A DNA stretch of 64,000 nucleotides from Candidatus Poribacteria bacterium. Its GTDB lineage: Bacteria; Poribacteria; WGA-4E; WGA-3G. The stretch is from the NCBI GenBank assembly GCA_958295815.1, contig OY282374.1, positions 3,620,682-3,684,681 of the forward strand, in the 5' to 3' direction. How positions within the stretch are numbered: the first letter of the stretch is position 1; each line of letters starts with the position of its first letter. Both the position numbers and the translations under genes were made by a program. Shown in pieces: positions 60,070 through 64,000 of this stretch. A model generated the notes under the pieces. The model searched no databases, was not told the origin of the DNA, and saw only the letters and a list, made by a program, of their open reading frames with translations.

Positions 60070-61493
60070 GAATTACTAAAATTGAGATTAAGAACTTCAG
60101 AGCCTTTCCTAAGACCTATCAAATTAATTTGACTAAGACAGGAAAGAATCTACTGATTTACGGTGAAAATGGCAGCGGAAAAACGTCACTCTACCTTGCT
60201 CTAAAATCTTTCCTTGAATCCAGTGCGGATGATTCGACAGCATTTAATAAGTATCAGAACATCTTCGCCCCAGATGATGGCTACATCAAACTTCACCTCC
60301 GATCAGATCAAAATTCAAAAGAGGACACTTATGAATGGTCTCGGACTGTTACAGAAGAGACAAAGACTCAGTTAATCCTTGATGCATCAAAGGCAAAAGG
60401 TTTCTTGGACTACAAGGCACTTCTGCACACGCACTATCTCCATTACGCAAATGATATTGTGAATGTGTTTGATTTGCTCGTTAATACTCTTTTGGCGAAT
60501 ATTACCAACGACCTAACTGACCCGCCGCGCAGTTTCGCCGAGAGCTGGTGGGATATCTTAGATGTTCTTTTTCCGATTCAAACACAAGATATGTCAATTT
60601 TGCAAGATATGCTTGAAGAACAACTTGAGATTTTCAACAGAGGACTTGCTATTAAGTTAGCAGAACTACATCCGAAGACATCCGAAATTCTCCGCAAATT
60701 TGGATATGATGTTACACTTGATTTCGATTTTCAGGGGGTTATATACGACGAAAATGAGAAAACCCTTAATAATCGACAGATTCTATTAAAAGTCAACTTT
60801 TTTAACAGAGAGATACCTTCGTATCATCGCTTCCTGAACGAAGCAAAGTTGTCAGCAATCGCAATAGCTATCTATCTCTCGTCAATTCTGCTCCAACCGG
60901 AGAGCGATCTGAAAATTCTTGCCTTAGATGACGTGCTGATCGGTTTAGACATGTCAAACCGCCTTCCAGTACTCGATATTCTGGAAGAGTATTTCTCAGA
61001 TTACCAAATCTTTTTGACGACTTACGATAAAACGTGGTATGAGATCGTCAAACAGCGAACAGAACAGAAGGATTGGAAATATGCAGAATTCTATTTCGGA
61101 GAAACCGATGAATATGAACTCCCTGTTTATGTAGAGGATAAAGCATACCTTGAAAAGGCGAGAGAATACCTTGATGCAAATGACTACAAAGCCTCTGCAG
61201 TTTACGTCCGCACCGCTTTTGAAGCGATAATTGAAAAATACTGTACAAATAAGCGTCTTCCAGTCAGGTATCATAGAAATCCAAGAAGACTAAATAGTCA
61301 GGATTTCTGGGATCCCTTAAAAGACGAAAAGAAGAAAGATTCTGCATTCGACCAGACGCTTATCAGCGAAATTGAACTGTATCGAAGTATTATCCTAAAT
61401 CCTCTCAGTCATGCCACCTTTGCAAACATCTACAGAAAAGAACTTGAGGATGCAATTGAAGCCGTAGAACGTCTTGAAGCTGCCTTAGCATAA
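60066..61493 (+). CDS. SMC-like AAA ATPase with C-terminal helical domain, partner of the TIR-TPR protein
   Basis: About 475 residues. The start is GTG at 60066, overlapping the previous stop as GTGA, with GAGG seven bases upstream; a GTG at 60063 is the alternative. Walker A GENGSGKTS is near residues 33-41. The Walker B/signature region is ILALDDVLIGLDMSNR, followed by FLTTYDKTW. The C-terminal 115 residues (from about 365, ARVYLDANDYKASAVYVRTAF-like helices) resemble HEPN/abortive-infection-type helical domains, with RSIILNPLSH in a position where some HEPN RNases have R and H. ATPases of this type accompany restriction-like defence genes. Confidence 0.82.
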   Translation: MRITKIEIKNFRAFPKTYQINLTKTGKNLLIYGENGSGKTSLYLALKSFLESSADDSTAFNKYQNIFAPDDGYIKLHLRSDQNSKEDTYEWSRTVTEETKTQLILDASKAKGFLDYKALLHTHYLHYANDIVNVFDLLVNTLLANITNDLTDPPRSFAESWWDILDVLFPIQTQDMSILQDMLEEQLEIFNRGLAIKLAELHPKTSEILRKFGYDVTLDFDFQGVIYDENEKTLNNRQILLKVNFFNREIPSYHRFLNEAKLSAIAIAIYLSSILLQPESDLKILALDDVLIGLDMSNRLPVLDILEEYFSDYQIFLTTYDKTWYEIVKQRTEQKDWKYAEFYFGETDEYELPVYVEDKAYLEKAREYLDANDYKASAVYVRTAFEAIIEKYCTNKRLPVRYHRNPRRLNSQDFWDPLKDEKKKDSAFDQTLISEIELYRSIILNPLSHATFANIYRKELEDAIEAVERLEAALA

Positions 61494-61579
61494 ATTCAAC
61501 CGTGTTGATTGTTTTGTAGGAATCAGATGCATACAGAGGGCACACTTACAGCACTAAGACATCACACTACAATAGACAC

Positions 61580-61645
61580 CTAAATCCGCGTAATCTGCTA
61601 AATCCGCGACAATCCGCGATTCAGACAAACACCAATTACTGATTA
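61580..61645 (+). repeat. AATCCGCG-type short repeat
   Basis: AATCCGCGTAATCTGC and ATCCGCGACAATCCGCG in tandem, followed by TTCAGACAA. Weaker relatives are at 22995-23027 and 45415-45445. This lies in the gap between the ATPase gene and trmJ. Confidence 0.5.
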
Positions 61646-61690
61646 CTGATAGCCCAAAACCAACCACCCTTAATTCCCACACAATTCCAC

Positions 61691-61719
61691 TTGACAAACC
61701 AACCCATTTAAGATACCCT
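61691..61719 (+). promoter_or_regulatory. Sigma70-like promoter with leaderless start for the TrmJ-like gene
   Basis: TTGACA at 61691-61696, 17 bases, TACCCT at 61714-61719, then six bases to the ATG at 61726. No Shine-Dalgarno sequence is present. Confidence 0.55.
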
Positions 61720-61725
61720 ATTCAC

Positions 61726-62547
61726 ATGTCAAGCAACACCCACAAAAAACCGATACAACCCACCGGAAATTTCCGTGCGATCCCTGTCGAAGTCCCGGAG
61801 AACCTAACCAACATCCGAGTCATCCTCTTTGAACCGCGCGAACCTGGAAATATCGGTTCCGTCGCCAGAGTTGTAAAAGGGATGGGGCTATCGCAACTTT
61901 ATATAGTGAACCCAGTCCCGTTTCAGGATGTCGATGCCGCATGGTATATGGCACACGGCGCACAGGATATACTCGAAAACGCTCACGTCGTTCCAGAACT
62001 AAAAGACGCACTCGACGGTATCCAATATCTCGTAGGAACAACACACCGTCGCCGTGATGTCCGGCTACCACAACCCGTCCCAGCCCGCGAAGCCGCACAG
62101 ACCATAGCCACAATATCACAAGATAAACCCGTCGCACTCCTCTTTGGACGTGAAGATTTCGGCTTATCCACCGATCAACTAAGCCTCTGTCAGCTGACAG
62201 CAAGCGTCCCGATGGCAACCAAAAACCCGTCCCTAAACCTCGCCCAAGCCGTCCAAGTCTTCGCCTATGAGGTCTTCGTTGCAAGTTTAGACGAGTATCC
62301 CCTATCCGAGATCGACTATGCCGACGTGAACGCCTTGGAAGAATTCTACGGACGCATCACCCGTCTGCTGGATAAAGTAGGTATGTCGCCATACAATCGG
62401 GAGTGGGAGACGTATCTGAAATCCTTGCGACGCGTCTTCTCCCGTGCCCCTTTAGAGCCAAGAGACATCGCCACACTGGACATGATCTTCTCTACAACGT
62501 ATCGGTATATCAATCGCCTTGAGAAGAAATTAGAGGATTCCACTTGA
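61726..62547 (+). CDS. TrmJ-like tRNA/rRNA 2'-O-methyltransferase (SpoU family)
   Basis: 273 residues of the SPOUT fold. FEPREPGNIGSVARVVKGMG is the first SPOUT motif, ALLFGREDFGLS the second and VPMATKNPSLNLAQAVQVFAYE the third, which forms the knot and SAM pocket. The order and length match TrmJ/TrmH-group proteins that methylate tRNA position 32 or rRNA. The ATG has no ribosome site but a promoter six bases upstream of it. The C-terminal helical extension (about 190-273) is as in TrmJ. Confidence 0.85.
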   Translation: MSSNTHKKPIQPTGNFRAIPVEVPENLTNIRVILFEPREPGNIGSVARVVKGMGLSQLYIVNPVPFQDVDAAWYMAHGAQDILENAHVVPELKDALDGIQYLVGTTHRRRDVRLPQPVPAREAAQTIATISQDKPVALLFGREDFGLSTDQLSLCQLTASVPMATKNPSLNLAQAVQVFAYEVFVASLDEYPLSEIDYADVNALEEFYGRITRLLDKVGMSPYNREWETYLKSLRRVFSRAPLEPRDIATLDMIFSTTYRYINRLEKKLEDST

Positions 62548-62572
62548 AATTTTGGGCGTATTGACGTATCAT
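62544..62572 (+). promoter_or_regulatory. Promoter candidate of the transporter/spermidine-synthase gene
   Basis: TTGAAA at 62544-62549 (overlapping the trmJ stop), 17 bases, TATCAT at 62567-62572. It is 58 bases before the ATG. Confidence 0.45.
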
Positions 62573-62630
62573 ATATGTAGAGTATTTGAATGGTCTTGTA
62601 TAGTCCAAGTGTCCATAGAATAGACAGAAA

Positions 62631-64000
62631 ATGCGATACATCAAACCCATTGTTTGGATCATCTTTATCTTCTCCGGTGCCAGCGGACTCATCTACCAAG
62701 TCATCTGGATGCGACAACTCACGCTCATCTTCGGAAGCACTGTTTTCGCAACCAGCACAGTCCTAACAGCATTCATGGCAGGACTCGCACTTGGCAGTTT
62801 CTACTTCGGTCGGAAGATTGACGAAAGCACACAGTCCCCGCTGCGGATCTACGCACTACTGGAAGCCGGTATCGGCGCGTTCTGTTTGGTATGGCCCCTC
62901 ATTTTATCCGTGCTCGGAGCACTCTACGTACTAATCCATCGCAACATCACATCCGAGTTCTATACCCTTTCACTCATCCGATTCGTCTTGACATTCTCAG
63001 TGATACTAATCCCATCAATATTGATGGGTGGTACACTACCAGTCCTAACCCGATTTTTTGTGAAAAGATTGGAACAACTCGGCACGAATATCGGAGTCCT
63101 CTATGCACTCAACACATTCGGTGCCGTCATCGGGACAGTGGCAGCCGGATTTTTCCTGCTCGAAGCGTTAGGCATCCGATGGACACTCGGCGTCGGTATC
63201 GCAATTAATTTCGCTGTAGCCGCAATTGCGTTAGTGTTAGTACCACGTGTGTCTGGGACAGAAATGGATGAACCCCGCGATGAAGTCGCACAGCAAGAAG
63301 AACCTGAAACCACCCCTCAATCACCTGAAAGAAACTTAGTCCTATGGGCAATAGGTATCTCAGGGTTCTGCGCTTTAGCTTACGAAGTCCTATGGACGCG
63401 CATCATGGTCTTCTTCCTCGGCAGTACAACCTACGCGTTCGCAACAATGCTCGCAGCATTCCTATTCGGCATCGCACTCGGAAGTATGGTGTTCGCACGT
63501 TGGGTAGACAGGATAAAGCAACCTATCGCCACTTTCGGCATCCTCCAACTCGGCATCGGACTTTTGGCACTTATCCTAATGCCTGCGTTTGAAGAGTTGT
63601 ATGCGATGACCAGTACCTTCCAATCTACTTTTGGTGGTAGCAGATTCTGGGCATTCTTCTCCTGTTTCCTCGTGATGTGCCTCCCGACGTTCCTAATGGG
63701 TGCGAGTTTCCCGCTTGTGACCAAGATTTACACCGGCAGTGAACGTCAACTCGGTAGAAGCATCGGCAACGTCTACTCAGTCAACACAGTCGGAAGCATT
63801 TTAGGAGCGTTTTGTGCAGGCTTTATCCTGATCCCACTTTTGGGCATCCGACCAAGTATCGTACTAACAGTAGCCTTGAACACGGGTATTGGGTGTCTCC
63901 TAGTCTTAAAAAGCGGACAACGGACGGACACTGGAACATCACTGTTACAGGGAATGAGCATCGGTATGCCGATTCTCAACGCTGGACTCGCAGTCATTCT
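62631..64000 (+). CDS. Fused MFS-like/spermidine synthase-type membrane protein (incomplete at window edge)
   Basis: About 456 codons up to the window end, with no stop. The N-terminus MRYIKPIVWIIFIFSGASGLIYQVIWMRQLTLIFG begins a membrane domain of roughly 12 helices. It has two related halves: GLIYQVIWMRQLTLIFGST in the first and FCALAYEVLWTRIMVFFLGST in the second, each later ending ALGS..F.R..D, so there is an internal duplication. This pattern is known from large proteins whose C-terminus is a spermidine-synthase-like domain; that part would lie beyond the window. No Shine-Dalgarno box is seen. Confidence 0.78.
   Translation, partial: MRYIKPIVWIIFIFSGASGLIYQVIWMRQLTLIFGSTVFATSTVLTAFMAGLALGSFYFGRKIDESTQSPLRIYALLEAGIGAFCLVWPLILSVLGALYVLIHRNITSEFYTLSLIRFVLTFSVILIPSILMGGTLPVLTRFFVKRLEQLGTNIGVLYALNTFGAVIGTVAAGFFLLEALGIRWTLGVGIAINFAVAAIALVLVPRVSGTEMDEPRDEVAQQEEPETTPQSPERNLVLWAIGISGFCALAYEVLWTRIMVFFLGSTTYAFATMLAAFLFGIALGSMVFARWVDRIKQPIATFGILQLGIGLLALILMPAFEELYAMTSTFQSTFGGSRFWAFFSCFLVMCLPTFLMGASFPLVTKIYTGSERQLGRSIGNVYSVNTVGSILGAFCAGFILIPLLGIRPSIVLTVALNTGIGCLLVLKSGQRTDTGTSLLQGMSIGMPILNAGLAVI

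Noticed and set aside
61820..62284. 154-codon minus-strand frame in trmJ
   Set aside because: Arg-rich shadow of the methyltransferase gene.

Overview
The window most likely comes from an uncultivated marine or sponge-associated bacterium of the Candidatus Poribacteria type. The gene content fits: a formylglycine sulfatase, several xylose-isomerase-like TIM barrels, a Gfo/Idh/MocA oxidoreductase, a uronate-isomerase-like protein, a phytanoyl-CoA dioxygenase-family enzyme, a DUF6785-type membrane protein, a DUF5916 outer-membrane protein and Omp85 proteins that imply a diderm cell. So do the many short hairpin repeats between genes. The placement is inference from gene content: there is no rRNA or other phylogenetic marker here. 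Sigma70-like promoters (TTGACA-N17-TATAAT type) are easy to see in front of many genes, and starts are a mixture of Shine-Dalgarno-led ATG/GTG/TTG and apparently leaderless ATG.

Layout. 0.3-4.4 kb: a von Willebrand A (YfbK-like) protein, then a reverse-strand sulfatase/TIM-barrel pair. 4.5-7.8 kb: four reverse-strand genes for an uncharacterised membrane assembly with an FN3/DUF6754-like protein. 7.9-9.6 kb: aroK-aroB. 9.8-13.7 kb: an unrecognised Ca-loop protein, two tandem GNAT acetyltransferases and a GT39-like glycosyltransferase. 13.7-15.5 kb: adenylate kinase and a xylose isomerase homologue. 15.7-19.5 kb: a giant DUF4097-like/CBM9/POTRA/Omp85 fusion. 19.5-22.8 kb: a YgfZ/GcvT-like protein and a TatT/TatP TRAP pair. 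23.1-27.1 kb: corrinoid protein, corrinoid-activating ASKHA ferredoxin and homocysteine methyltransferase, which together look like a split B12 methyl-transfer system. 27.1-29.7 kb: DUF402, DegT aminotransferase and an unknown protein. 29.8-37.9 kb: an envelope operon (BatA-like vWA, Omp85, DUF6785 protein) and a transglutaminase. 38-45.3 kb: small enzymes, a TolB-like lipoprotein, an SMR-like transporter and a DUF5916 barrel. 45.6-47.0 kb: a TnpB element. 47-53.7 kb: PhyH, TIM barrel, MazG-like, a TIR protein overlapping a BrnT-like toxin gene, uronate isomerase-like and Gfo/Idh/MocA. 53.7-56.3 kb: secG, tpiA and gap. 56.3-57.1 kb: a repeat-rich AT-rich gap. 57.1-61.5 kb: a two-gene operon (TIR-TPR-TaqI-type specificity domain fusion plus an SMC-like ATPase). 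61.7-64 kb: a TrmJ-like RNA methyltransferase and the start of a fused transporter/spermidine-synthase-like protein.

The strongest candidate for an undescribed system is 57154-61493. There a TIR effector and 12 TPRs are joined to the target-recognition tail of a type IIG restriction-modification protein, and the gene overlaps an ATPase gene. This looks like a restriction-type locus whose methyltransferase/nuclease half has been replaced by a TIR-TPR module. A second TIR gene, overlapping a BrnT-like toxin gene, lies 7 kb away (49093-50764). The dispersed hairpin repeats are also notable: stems change with compensating bases, and every copy I found reads in the same direction whatever the direction of the adjacent genes.
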